A stretch of DNA of 64,000 bases from Branchiostoma floridae (taxonomy: Eukaryota; Chordata; Leptocardii; Amphioxiformes; Branchiostomatidae): assembly GCF_000003815.2 (NCBI RefSeq), contig NC_049995.1, positions 16,929,672-16,993,671 on the forward strand, in the 5' to 3' direction. Shown here one piece after another: positions 37,775 to 49,561 of this stretch (the first letter of the stretch is position 1; each line of letters opens with the position of its first letter). The position numbers were made by a program, and so were the translations under genes. Under the pieces are notes generated by a model. The model was given only the letters and a program-made list of their open reading frames with translations. It searched no databases and was not told the origin of the DNA.

Positions 37775-39660
37775 TCCCATGTCCTTGGAACCATTGAAGG
37801 TCGAAAAAAGACAATTACATTGCCTCTTTCATAATCTTGCAGCAATAGATTTTCCATTGCAGACAATTGCGTCCATAAAGAAGTCTCGGAAGAGTGATGG
37901 CAATGTCTCGTGGACGGCGAAGGCAGTTATATTGGAATGACGACCCTTATATTGCATCTCGAGACAACATTCGCCAAAGCAATCGATCAAAGTAATCTTC
38001 TTTCCATTGTGCCTGCCCTACACGAACGCAGGTCACTGTTTCATGAGTTGATTTCGTCACAACAGCCCTGGTGGTGTAATCTATTTTGGCATGGTTCGGT
38101 AGATCTTAGGCCTATGGGAAGATGTGGGTGGATATCAAAGCAATACGATATCGATAGATGATAATTAATCTGTCTTTTTGATTATAAGTTCGGAGATTGC
38201 GTACGTCAGGCGGATTTGATAATCGCAATTCCAAAGTTGTGTTGTTGAAAACTCACAACGATGTGAATTTTGGTTTTAATCTATCTATTTCTCTAGGATA
38301 TTGTAGTGAGAACAAATATCAACCCAAAAGTAAAACTTCATAGATAAGTGAAAATCACAAAAGACTACCAATTAGAGTAAGTTGCGATAAGGTGGTATAA
38401 GTATAATGTGTGTCCAGATATAAAAAAGTACAGAAATTCAGTGACTCAACTTAACAAAATCATGGCAGTCAAACACAAACGTATTTATCACAACACGGAA
38501 GTACACAACAGTATTCAATGTCTGTGTAAGTAGAGAAAAAAGTAAAGTGGATCTATGTAGTTTGCATATTAATGTATGGTAAGTCACTCAGTATCCAACG
38601 TAAGTGAACAACGTAAGTGAACAATCAATTAATGATATTACACCCGTATACCTACCATTACGACATCACTATGTACGTACCAGCACCATTATTTCATCTA
38701 TTTGCTTTACACTCTTGTTACAGGAAATTAAATCTTAGCTTTGTCATGAGAAGAATTACGTTGTCAACTAATGAGATTAGTAACGGAACAATTTAATTTT
38801 GACCTGACAGAAGTATCCCCATTTGGGATGATTAAAAAGCAAAATTACATTATTTGGTAAGTAATGTTACGTACTGATTACGTTTCTATTTGTCCCCTAT
38901 GTTGGGGATACAAAAGAGAACGAATGAATAGAAAATAGTCCTTTAAGTGTTATTTCATTATCAAAATTAGAATAGAAGTATTATCAATAGTAGTCCTGTT
39001 CTCTCTCTCCAGTAAGATACTAATGTAAAACCCATGCAGGATACTGATATGACTTAGTCAAATGCCGTGACAAAAGTTTAAATCGTACGTGTTTTTTTGT
39101 GTGATAAATTGCTAGATGAGCCATGGAAAGTAAGCGGACGAGTTAACACTTGCAGCGTTGAACAACAGACTTGGTCTCTATATTGTATTATGATGAACCA
39201 TCGAAGAAGCAGAAGAGGAAGAATGTCGAAGGATAGATTTTTTTCTTGTTATCGTCAGAAACTCTCTGGCCGTATCAACGTTTAATATTGTAATTGGCAG
39301 TTACGCGTATGACTCTGAAATGGCACTTGTATAAATTCATTCCGCGATTTGTATTGCATAGGTTATTAGCAGAGAATGTAAGTTTCAGGGCAGTTCAGCT
39401 TTTCTTGTTGCAAGGTAGACATGATGTGTGTTTCATCCAATAAACCAATTACTCCTTCTACAACTACTTAAGATGCACGTTGCCCCAGTTTGTTTCCCAG
39501 ACCGATGCATCACCCGTGACGGGAACTTAATCAAGACGCCATTGGATCACCTGCCTTGGGGACTCCCCTACCATTTAACGAATGAAATTTAAAACTAGGT
39601 CGTTGGTCGGCTGATTGTGTTCCCTGGTTCTTGATACTGTTGGAAGTTTCTATACGAGTC
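37775..39660. other. Non-coding, nothing recognised
   Basis: AT-rich and unique-looking. Short open frames (for example 37910-38161) have no coding signature. Confidence 0.4.
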
Positions 39661-39661
39661 C

Positions 39662-40085
39662 TTTCTTGGTGAGTTCAGAACATTTATTGTCTTGGAACAT
39701 TCAAATTGTCATTATGCACAACAACACAACGCCTAATACAGTTTTAATACCTTTGGAAGTCTCTTTAAGATTGCTTTCTTGACGAGTCCAGAACGTTTAT
39801 TGTCTTGGAACATTCAAATTGTCATTATGCACAACAACACATTGTCAATGTCCAATGCAGTTTTAATGGTTTTGGAAGTCCCTTTAAGATTGCTTTCTTG
39901 ATGAGTCCAGAACGTTTATTGTCTTGGAACATTCAAATTGTCATTATGCACAACAACATAATGTCTAATGTAGTTTTAATACCTTTGGAAGTCCTTTTAA
40001 GGTTGCTTTCTTGATGAGTCCAGAACGTTTATTTTCTTTAAAAAGTCCAATATTTTATTGTGCACAACAATGCAATGTCTAATGA
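39662..40085. repeat. Tandem repeat, period about 118 bp, nearly 4 copies
   Basis: GAGTCCAGAACGTTTATTGT, CTTGGAACATTCAAATTGTC and ATTATGCACAACAACA recur at about 39670, 39785, 39904 and 40016. Confidence 0.85.
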
Positions 40086-40649
40086 ATTTTTCTCATCAAA
40101 AGAATGGTGACCTATATAACGGTAATATATTGTCTAGCCGTCCTCAATCCAGGTCAACTTAATCATGCTTCAAGATTGAATAGATCGTTTTCGCATTCAC
40201 GATATGATTCTACTCTGTTGTGTGATGACTGAAATTATTGATTGTTCCTCCTTTAACGAGGATTTTGTCGATGAGTCATTTAATTGCCTTGTCAAATTTA
40301 CGTTTTTCTTATGCACGATGATGCAGTGCCTAATTAAATTTTTACGACAGAGAGGTGACCTAAATAATTGTAACCTATTTTTCTGGACGTCTTCCATCTT
40401 GATCAACTTAATAAAAGATCATTCTTAAGAACGCAATATGAATTCATTTAGACCATGATCATGATTTAAAGCTATTTAAAGTTTATGTCCTGTAGTCAAA
40501 TTATGGTGGTATTGGCTGTAAGATATTAACACCAAACTTAGCGTTGTCATACACGGAACTGCTGAAATGCATATGACCTGACTGATAGTACTTACAAAGA
40601 ATTATTTCCCCGAGCATGTATGTATTTTATCAATGTCGAATACATGGCG

Positions 40650-41225
40650 CATTATATTACCGTTTACTTTTCTTGTAGGGTTGTAGGTTTGTTTCTTGTA
40701 GTGCTGTCCGTTGTTATTGAAACATTTCATGATTTGAGCGATGTCACTTTTCAAGAGCAAAGCAAAATTAGCAATCAGAACAGTAGAGTGGCAATCATGA
40801 ACACGAGCACGTTGTTTCTAACTCGCAGTGGGGAGGGGGGCATTGGGTTATGTCTAGTAATATTTTGCGGCGACAGCCCATAGAACGATAAATAAAGCAG
40901 ACATATGCACTTGGCATGAAGATTTGGGTACAATAAAACATTTATGGCTCCTAAATTACAAATTATGTAACTGTTGATTCCTCTTTAGGATTGTTTAGTT
41001 CAGCCTGTTTTTATCAGAACAATTCATAATTTGAGAGCTGTCACTATTTAAGAGAAAAGCAAAATTAGGGGTTAGATGATAAATTGTTAATCATGAACAC
41101 ACACAAACGTCGTTTCTGACGCACCAGTGGGGAGGGGGGCATTTCGTCATGTCTCATAAGATTTCGCGTGACATCCCATAAATTGACAGATAATGTAGTT
41201 ATGTGCCCTTGATATTGAGCACTAT
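40650..41225. repeat. Direct repeat, two copies about 325 bp apart
   Basis: CAGTGGGGAGGGGGGCATT, AGAGCAAAGCAAAATTAG / AGAGAAAAGCAAAATTAG and GACAGCCCATA / GACATCCCATA blocks occur twice. Confidence 0.75.
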
Positions 41226-41229
41226 TATA

Positions 41230-41860
41230 TTTTCTAAATGTCATTGTACAACTATTGATTCTTCTAGAAATAATTTTGCATTTCCCTATAGCAGAAGGCC
41301 CTATCTATACCGCATATGGTATGGTCCGTTGATAATTCTACGAAAACGCAGATATCAAGCACTGCCAGATGTCTGTATACCGATACCCAATCTTTTCAGC
41401 AGTTCATAAATGATAATTTCATCAGAATACTTGGTAAATATTCATGCATTTCATCGTTACGATACCAATGCGACCCCGTTGCATTAAAATTACTTCCTTA
41501 TCCAACACGGTATAATCATTCATACCAAACACTGTCATATGTCTGTATATCGATAACAAATCAGCAGTTTAAAAATGATAATTCTATCTGTATACTTAGA
41601 TTATTTCTGGGTATCCGTTTCATCCATGCGGCCCTGTTCCATGAAAATCATTTCCTTTTCCAACACGACGTCCAATAATCGGATCAGATGTTTGTACATC
41701 GATACCCAATCTTTTGAGCAGTTCACAAATGATAATTCTATCTGTATACTTAGAATGCATGTGGATATTCATGCATCTTTATGACATCCTGTCGCATGAA
41801 AATATAACGTCCTTGTCCAACACGATGTTCAATAATCGGATCGGACGATATCGTACAGGA
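41230..41860. repeat. Tandem repeat, period about 160-180 bp, 3-4 copies
   Basis: CCGATACCCAATCTTTT, AGCAGTTCA-AAATGATAATT and CCTTGTCCAACACG blocks recur. Confidence 0.75.
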
Positions 41861-41869
41861 AATCCGATT

Positions 41870-42320
41870 ACTGTGTGATAAATTACTGGTGCTGATTTCC
41901 TATGACGTGCTGTGAGATATTCTAGATGCGCTGGCCCCAAAAGAGAGCCATTCTTTCTCTATTATATGCAGGAACCCACGTAAGGTAGTTAAAACACAAC
42001 TAGTATGTGTCGGTAGGCAAGAAAAATGGTTGCATATGGGACACTGAAAATAGCTAAATGAATGTTAAAACGACAGAGAATTTGACCTACCTAATGTGAT
42101 GTCTTGAATGTGTAGCTGTTTTCCAGCGACGTGGAAAATTTAGCTGTTATGTCAGCTAAAACTGGAATTTTTAAAGGGGTTTAGAAATAGGTTTTAGGCA
42201 ATTATTTGCAATCAAAATGGCGGCCTATTTTCTCTGCTTGCGCTGCGTACAGGGGTCGTAAATGATGAAATATTCAACTGACGTACACGTTCGATCGGGA
42301 GAAACCAACACAAACTGGAG
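41870..42320. other. Non-coding, nothing recognised
   Basis: No repeat or coding signal. Confidence 0.4.
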
Positions 42321-42332
42321 GGGGGAGGCAAA

Positions 42333-42564
42333 GTAGCCTTCTTCACCGGCCTCGCTGGGAACCTTGGCGAAATTCTTTTTCAGGGGGGAGGTCGATTAAT
42401 TCGCGAATTATACGAAACCAGATTTCGTCTAGCCCGTACAAGCTTCCCGCTATATATTCCTTTCCCGGCATATCTTCCTTCCCGGTATATTCCCGATTAA
42501 AAATCGCGAGTCCCCGACAAAAAAGATTCACCAAGGGTCCCAGAGAGGCCGGTGAAGGAGACTA
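42333..42564. mobile_element. hAT-type MITE, 8-bp target duplication
   Basis: GAGGCAAA flanks both sides (42325-42332 and 42565-42572). Ends GTAGCCTTCTTCACCGGCC and its inverted match GGCCGGTGAAGGAGACTA; 232 bp. Confidence 0.85.
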
Positions 42565-42574
42565 GAGGCAAAAC

Positions 42575-43270
42575 GCCTCTGGCTTTGCTTGAATAATGCT
42601 ATTTTTATTGTTATGTTTACTTTTTTGGTAGTGTTAAGATAAATTATTTAAGAGCAGCGTTACCTCTTCTTTGTCATTGCCAAAAAGCAAATAAAAACTC
42701 AAAAGGGATATTACGATTGAAATATTATATTCCAGATATTTTCAAATATCATAACATTGTGGAATATTTTATTTTAGTAAATGATACACATATAGATTCT
42801 CGTAATTGATACGGTACCAACTTGTCTAAATGTACTTTTCTGTTACCAATTTTGTATCTATGTATTTTGTATTTATAGTTAAAGATATTGCATGTGAGAT
42901 ATTTTTATTAACATCATAAAGTCATGGAATATTTCATTTGAATAAATAATGATATTTTTTTGCACAGATAGATTTTCCTAATCGACAGAGCACCAACCTA
43001 ATATGTTGACATCGTTTTAATTACTCTTGTTTCATGTTGTTTGGTAGTAGGTAGAATCGCATTATCAATTTTAGTCTAATATCAACATATATGTTGATAG
43101 AATAAGATAAAATCTTTCCAATGATGGATGCTTCAAGTCCCCTCTTGATTATAATTTTGTCTTGCAAATTCCACATCTTGTACCATGGTTCTTGTTGGTC
43201 GTCCTCCCGTTTTTCAAATGGCCTTACCCAGTCTTGCCATACTCAGGTATGAGTAATTTTATTGACCCAT
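42575..43270. other. AT-rich non-coding stretch before the gene array
   Basis: Short AT-rich direct repeats (TGGAATATTT at 42760 and 42918) and nothing coding. Confidence 0.45.
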
Positions 43271-43279
43271 GTCAACCTT

Positions 43280-44190
43280 ATTGCGTATTTATTTCAGCCG
43301 ACTGACTCATTCCACGGTTATGTACCACGGGTAAGGGTTATTATTAGGGTTAGTAAGCTGTTCATGGCTTTCCTAGAAGCCAGGTCTAAATTATGCCCAA
43401 AAGTCTTGTCTTACTTTTGTAGCTTTTGGACCTTTGAAAAATTGTCTTCCACCCATTTTTACATATTGATTCATAGTCAGGATAAATTTAAACCTGTTCT
43501 TCAACTAGATCTCTTTTAAATATCAATTCACAGCTAGGATATATAACCCCCTCCTACAAGATCTCTTAAGTGTCACTGACGAAAACTGCTGGATCGCAGT
43601 GGAACCGTCTGACCGTTTCCAAAATCATACCCAGTTGCTTAATGGGTAACTAATGTTGACATATCTTATTACCTGGATGCCTATTCTTTATCGACGTAAC
43701 AGGTCTAAATTAGTTCATGGCTCTTATGGGTGTCGCGGTGAAGACAATGGTATATCATGTACGGGACGAACGATGCAGAAAACGAAAGTTTTGCTGCAGT
43801 GCCAAGGTCACACACCTGAGACCACATTTGACCTTGACCTCCGACTTCCTCCAAACATTTCTGTAACTAGACAGTTGTAGTTTCTTCAGATGTCGCTAGG
43901 GAGCAGTTCTTCACATGTTATCAGGAACTCAACAAAACAGAGCACCTTGATGAGGCATTTCAGTAACAAAAACTTCGACATAGTAGTAGTACCCAATGCC
44001 GAAAAACTGTAAACAAAATATGCATATATGGAAACATTCTTAACTTAAACGTCTCTCTTCGTACGTGGCTTGCAAAGGACTTTCTTGTATTAAAAATGTA
44101 GCATAAGACATTTGTTTACGTAAAGAAACGTTTGCAGTGCGGGACCTGACGTTTCATCTTGAAGATTTGTCTGCCGCTTGCAGTAAACAA
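43280..44190. promoter_or_regulatory. Conserved 5' flank of gene 1
   Basis: Alignable with 51860-52740 and 60110-60720 by shared GACTGACTCATTCC, CATGGCTTTCCTAGAA, TTGCTGCAGTG, TTGACCTTGACCT and CAGATGTCGCTAGG blocks. It is diverged from the other two, which are nearly identical to each other. Confidence 0.55.
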
Positions 44191-44194
44191 AACG

Positions 44195-44425
44195 CCATTA
44201 GCCTTGCGTCATATCAGCTGATCCTTCCATATAAGGGCAATAGTTTTAGCGCGTTTCCAGACTAATATGATATATATTACATATTCAAGAATCGTGACTG
44301 TTATAGACTGTACACTCTTTGCTTGTTGAAGAAAAACAAAATGCTAATCGTATTGCGTCATACCAGCTGATCTTTCCATAAAAGGGCAATAATTTCAGGG
44401 CTTTTCCAGACTAATTGCGATATAG
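44195..44425 (+). promoter_or_regulatory. Gene 1 duplicated promoter module
   Basis: Two copies of the module (TTGCGTCATA, CAGCTGATC, TTCCATAWAAGGGCAA, TTTCCAGACTAAT) lie about 150 bp apart. TATAAG is at 44230-44235; the second copy reads ATAAAAG at 44378-44384, 96 bp before the ATG. Confidence 0.45.
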
Positions 44426-44473
44426 CTTCATGTGAAAGACTGCGCAATTTTTGCTTGTGGCAGTACAACAAAA

Positions 44474-44897
44474 ATGTACGAGCAGGCCGAACCTGTCCGA
44501 ACCCTTCCCTCCGGCCCCGGTAGCGGCCAAACCAGCGGGAAGGCGCCCCTCCCCCCGCCTGTCCATCTGCCTAAATGCGCCCCTGGCCAGTGGCACAAGA
44601 ACCAAGGAACTTCTTCAGACACGTACGAAGAAGCAGAGGGGGTGTACAACACAATCAAGGATCAAGATCTGCCGCCGTCTTTACGTGGGGTGGGGCGGCA
44701 GCAGGAGCTACCTAAGGGGGAGGTGGGAACCAGCGGGTCGCCGTCCCAACCTCCTTCTGTCCATCAGGGTGGTTTCCGCGGGCGTGTCCGCCTAGACAAT
44801 GGCGGTTTTGAAGGGTGTCAGAAACACCAAGAAACGTCTACAGACACGTTCGAAGAAGCCGAGCCGGTGAAACGTCACGCTGATCACACGTCTGCAG
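44474..44897 (+). CDS. Gene 1 exon 1: cytoplasmic tail
   Basis: Encodes 141 residues plus one base (phase 1), ending TCTGCAG before GTAGCT. The tail holds two diverged copies of one module: a TSG-PPPVH stretch leading to an (S/T)DTYEEAE motif. In copy 2 the tyrosine is Phe (DTFEEAE). VYNTI fits the YxxΦ sorting pattern and resembles, but does not strictly match, an ITIM because the -2 residue is Gly. Proline runs could bind SH3 domains. Confidence 0.8.
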
Positions 44898-47800
44898 GTA
44901 GCTGACTTTTTATTTTGCCCCTGAAGAATATCACATCGTTTAATCTACACAATCAGAATGTTAACAAAGGGAATGTACATATGGTTTTGATTTTTGTATA
45001 AAATGTAGTTACAGCTATGTCTCCTGTTAACAAAACATGCTAGTGAATTCAGAGAATATTTGCGCAATATATATTCATTGAGTGATGCTATGGCATGCAA
45101 GCAGAAACTCTTACAATAATGTTATCATTAAAGGATGTATATGGTTGAATGGTTTATTACGATCATTGTAATCGGTTGTGAAAAGTGTATCATTGTCGCA
45201 CACTGAATTTCTTATAGTACAACCCTGACTAATCATACGGGTACGCGNNNNNNNNNNNNNNNNNNNNNNNNNNNNNNNNNNNNNNNNNNNNNNNNNNNNN
45301 NNNNNNNNNNNNNNNNNNNNNNNNNNNNNNNNNNNNNNNNNNNNNNNATTTAGAGCTTTCGTAAATTCCATGCAATTGACTAACACATTAACATAATTTA
45401 TGCATGGTGTTGTTAATCATTGAATAACGTACACATGTCACAATTATAAAATTCCCATTATTAATCATAAAGTGGTTTTGCAATTTTTGAATAAATTATG
45501 CAAATAAGTTCTTCATTACCATATTTGGTGTCTGCTTATATTCCACCTATCATATTTAACAGGTGTTACATGTATTGAGGTCCAGTTATTGAAAACAATG
45601 AAACTATACAATTTCCTCATTAATTATGCAAATAAAGTCCTCATTTGCATAACATGTATATCATTATGAACATCTTTGCCTAAGCTACCTGCATGCCTAA
45701 AATGCAGGCAATCCGTCGTTCCTTTCTGCAGTTATCCTCTCTGGAGTGTCTCGACAAAAACACCCATGCAGTTCCAAAATTAAATGTTAGAGGGCTGAAA
45801 CTTGCCCCACTTGCTTTTGGCGCTAAAAGCTATCTACCAACTAAATGTCAAGACCATAGCATGTCTGGAACAAGAGATGCATTGAAAAAACTGCTATGAT
45901 AGAATATTCTCATTAATTATGCAAATGTACTCCTATTTTGCATAATTAGTATCTTATCTTGTAAAACATTGTCTAAGGTACCTACATACCAAAAATGGTG
46001 ACAATCCGCTGTTCCCTTCTTGAGTTATCCTCTTCAGAAGTTTTTGACAAAAATGCCCCTGCTATCCCAAAACTAGACGCTAGGGGGCCCAAACTTATGT
46101 CATTTCTTTCTGAGCACAAGAGCTATCTAATACTCAAAAATCGTGACCATAGCATGTTCAGAACACCGAGATAGCAAAACCGGAAGTTGCGCTGCAGTAC
46201 CAAGGGAAGTTGCTAGGGGGCCCAAAATCTAATCATTTCCAGCTTTCATCACACACTACCAACACACAAAGTATGAAACCAATCCACCCAGCCCTTCATG
46301 AGTTATGCTGACCACAAATATGCGGACACACAGACAGACACACACACAGACACACACACAGACACACCAATAACTATACCTCCATTTTTTCATGGAGGTA
46401 ATGATTGTTCTAACAGGCCTCGCGTTTCCAGGTGGAGCAAGCGGCCTCCGTCCTTTCCGTAGCTTCATCCGCTCCCACGGCAGCTGCATCGCCGCCGGCA
46501 TTGCTGTGCTGATCGCTGTTGGCCTCGCCCCCCTGACGTTCATCAATAAGAAGGTAAACATCCCAAACTCTTTGCTGGAAAGAATGTTCCCTTTTCTCCT
46601 CTTCCATATTGATAGGTAAATATATGGATTTGTGAAACATCTTCTGTAGTTCGTGGTATTTTGACTTTTTGAATGGAAAGAAACTGTGAATTTGTTGCCA
46701 ACTGAATTTCAGGAAAAGTTATTAAATTTGGTGGCTCCAGCGTAATTCGTTCTGCCGTTATGCGATACGAAAGTTGGCGCCGAAATAGCCCCCCTCCCCC
46801 CATATATCTGGATCTGAATCACTTGAATAGGGTTAATAAGTAAGTAGACTAGATCTTTTTTAGTTCAAGTTATTTTTTATATTTATACTGAACGGTTTTC
46901 AGGAAATATCGGAATTGACCATCACTGTTGGCGTCTTGAAGCGCGACTTGGAGAACATTTCCCAACTGTCCACCGACTTGAAGCGGGATCTTGACAAAGA
47001 GCGAAACCAAAGTGCAGCCTTGGAGCAGCGTCTTCACGAGATGGTCAAGACGCCAGGCAAGTTGGAAAACTTCTTGAATTCAAAAGGATGAACTGAATAT
47101 AGTATCAGATTAATTTGCAATACTTGTGAATCGTTTTTGATAGACTTTTGTGACTGTTAGTGTGATTTTCTTTACTCAGGGCCATCCAGACCTACGGGAG
47201 GAAAGGAAGCCATAGCACCGGCTCGTCCTGTGTCTGTCGGGCCTCCTAGTCCTCAAGGAGAAAAGGGAGCCATGGGGCCGGCTGGCCTTGTGTCTGTCGG
47301 ACCCCTAGGAGAAAAGAGAGCCATGGGGTCGGCTGATCCTGTGTCTGTCGGGCCTCCAGGAGAAAAGAGAGCCATGGGTCCGGCTGGTCCTGTGTCTGCC
47401 GGGCCTCCAGGAGAAAAGGGAGCCATAGGGCCGGCTGGCCCTGTGTCTGTCGGACCTCCTGGACCTCCGGGAGAAAAGGGAGCCATAGGGCCGGCTGGCC
47501 CTGTGTCTGTCGGACCTCCTGGACCTCCGGGAGAAAAGGGAGCCATAGGGCCGGCTGGCCCTGTGTCTGTCGGACCTCCTGGACCTCCGGGAGAAAAGGG
47601 AGCCATGGGGCCAGCTGGCCCTGTGTCTGTCGGGCCTCCTGGACCTCCGGGAGAAAAGGGAGCCATAGGGCCGGCTGGTCCTGTGTCTGTCGGACCTCCT
47701 GGACCTCCGGGAGAAAAGGGAACCATAGGGCCGGCTGGTCCTGTATCTGTCGGACCTCCGGGAGAAAAGGGAGCCATAGGGCCGGCTGGCCCTGTGTCTG

Positions 47801-49514
47801 TCGGACCTCCCGGACCTCCGGGAGAAAAGGGAGCCATAGGGCCGGCTGGTCCTGTGTCTGTCGGACCTCCTGGACCTCCAAAGGTAAAGGGAGCCACGGG
47901 GCCTGTGGAAAAGAATGGGCCGCCAGGGCCAGTTGGGCCCCGAGGGCTGAAGGGGCCCGTCGGGCCGGCCGGTCCAACAAGGATGTCCCAGTCTCCAAGC
48001 CCTGCCGGGCCGGCTGAACATGCAGGTGAGGTACCTATTCTGTAACCTGCAGAAAGCTACACGTATAAAACCTTTATTCGTCTCGTCTAGGTTGTCTGAC
48101 ATATTTTGATCTATTTGTTGAAGACTCGTTTTTGGCGACGCCTCAGGTGCTAGCCTGATAATGTTAAATGATCGTTGGATAGGCAAAATTTTCTGGAAAT
48201 TCTACAGCAATTTTTCCGCGCCTGCGTATCATCTCTCTATAGGGGAAAACTTGGGTAGGGGGTGACGGATCATCATGATATTTGGAGTGTAGAGAGCTTT
48301 GAGTATGCCTTGCACGACGGAAGGCCAACCATGCAAATCAGGGGCATATTTGTAAAATTGATAAGGACAGGTTTTATATTCCATGCATTTCATAAAAGGA
48401 TGCTCAAACATATGAAATATGTAACTGAAAGAGAGACAAATATCTGCCGAAATGTGTAGTATTTGTCCGATTGCCCCCCCCCCCCAAAATCCCTGCATTC
48501 TACAGCAATTCGTCCGCGCGTGCGCATTGCACCATTCCTTTGAAAATGAAGTCGGTAACTGATTGAAGGATCGTCGTGATTTTTATATTTAGATAATATG
48601 TTCAGAGATGCCTTCCGCCATTAATGACTATTAATGCAAACCTCGCGCTAATTTGCATACCGAAGATTTGTATAATCAATGAGAATCATTTACAATAGGC
48701 CACGGAGGCATTATTGCACATGATGTCAAGCTGCTCAAGTGAATGTTATATTGAAAAGTCGGTTTATGGTATGTACTTGCAATAAGTCTGTTCCAACTCT
48801 TCGCAGATCATTGTTTGTTTATTTATTTATTTTATTTCATTTTATTCATTTCTGCGTTCTTTTACCAGGGGTTACCAGGGTAAGCTCCCATCAGTGACTG
48901 ACACTGCTTTTGACGGTGGCCCTGGATACAAAATAATACAAATAACACATACATACAATACATACATAATATTTACATAATACAACATAAGCAAAGCCAC
49001 TTATATCCATTTCCGTTCCAAGTCGTTAAGGGGATGGAGGTCAGAGGTCACACGATGTTCTTGCACAATGCTTTGAATGTTTGTGTGGATGGTGCAGTTT
49101 TCCCAGCTAGTGGGAGTGCATTCCATCTTTCCGCACCTCGATATGCAAGTGTTCTTTCCCCAGATTCTAGCTTAACTTTCGGAATTCTCAAAGACGGGTT
49201 GAAACTATGCCTGGTAGTATAAAAATGCTCCCTCTCTCTATCTCTAGACTCGTTCCCAACAGTCAATGGGTACACCACTCGTGCAGGAGACTGTCCTGGA
49301 GACGACATCATTGTACTCTCTGACGTCACACTGCAAGTCTGTGCAAGCTTCTGCTCGAGTCGTCCCTACTGCGTCGCCTTCTTGTTAAATAAGAACAGAA
49401 CGTGCTACCCGAAGACTCAGACATGCATCGAAACGGACAAGAGCAACCGGGACAATGTGTTCTACGACAAAAGTACTACTATCAGTAATACAGGTATGTT
49501 ATCGATTTGTTCGT

Positions 49515-49561
<47 letters not shown>

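Noticed and set aside
44600-44660. Canonical ITAM or ITIM in the cytoplasmic tail
   Set aside because: Tyrosine spacing is 7 residues, too short for an ITAM. The residue before VYxxI is Gly or Arg, outside the ITIM consensus. Only a general tyrosine/YxxΦ motif is claimed.
49048-49329. Minus-strand gene overlapping the PAN exon
   Set aside because: It is a LINE polymerase C-terminal remnant whose frame happens to run into the antisense of exon 5.
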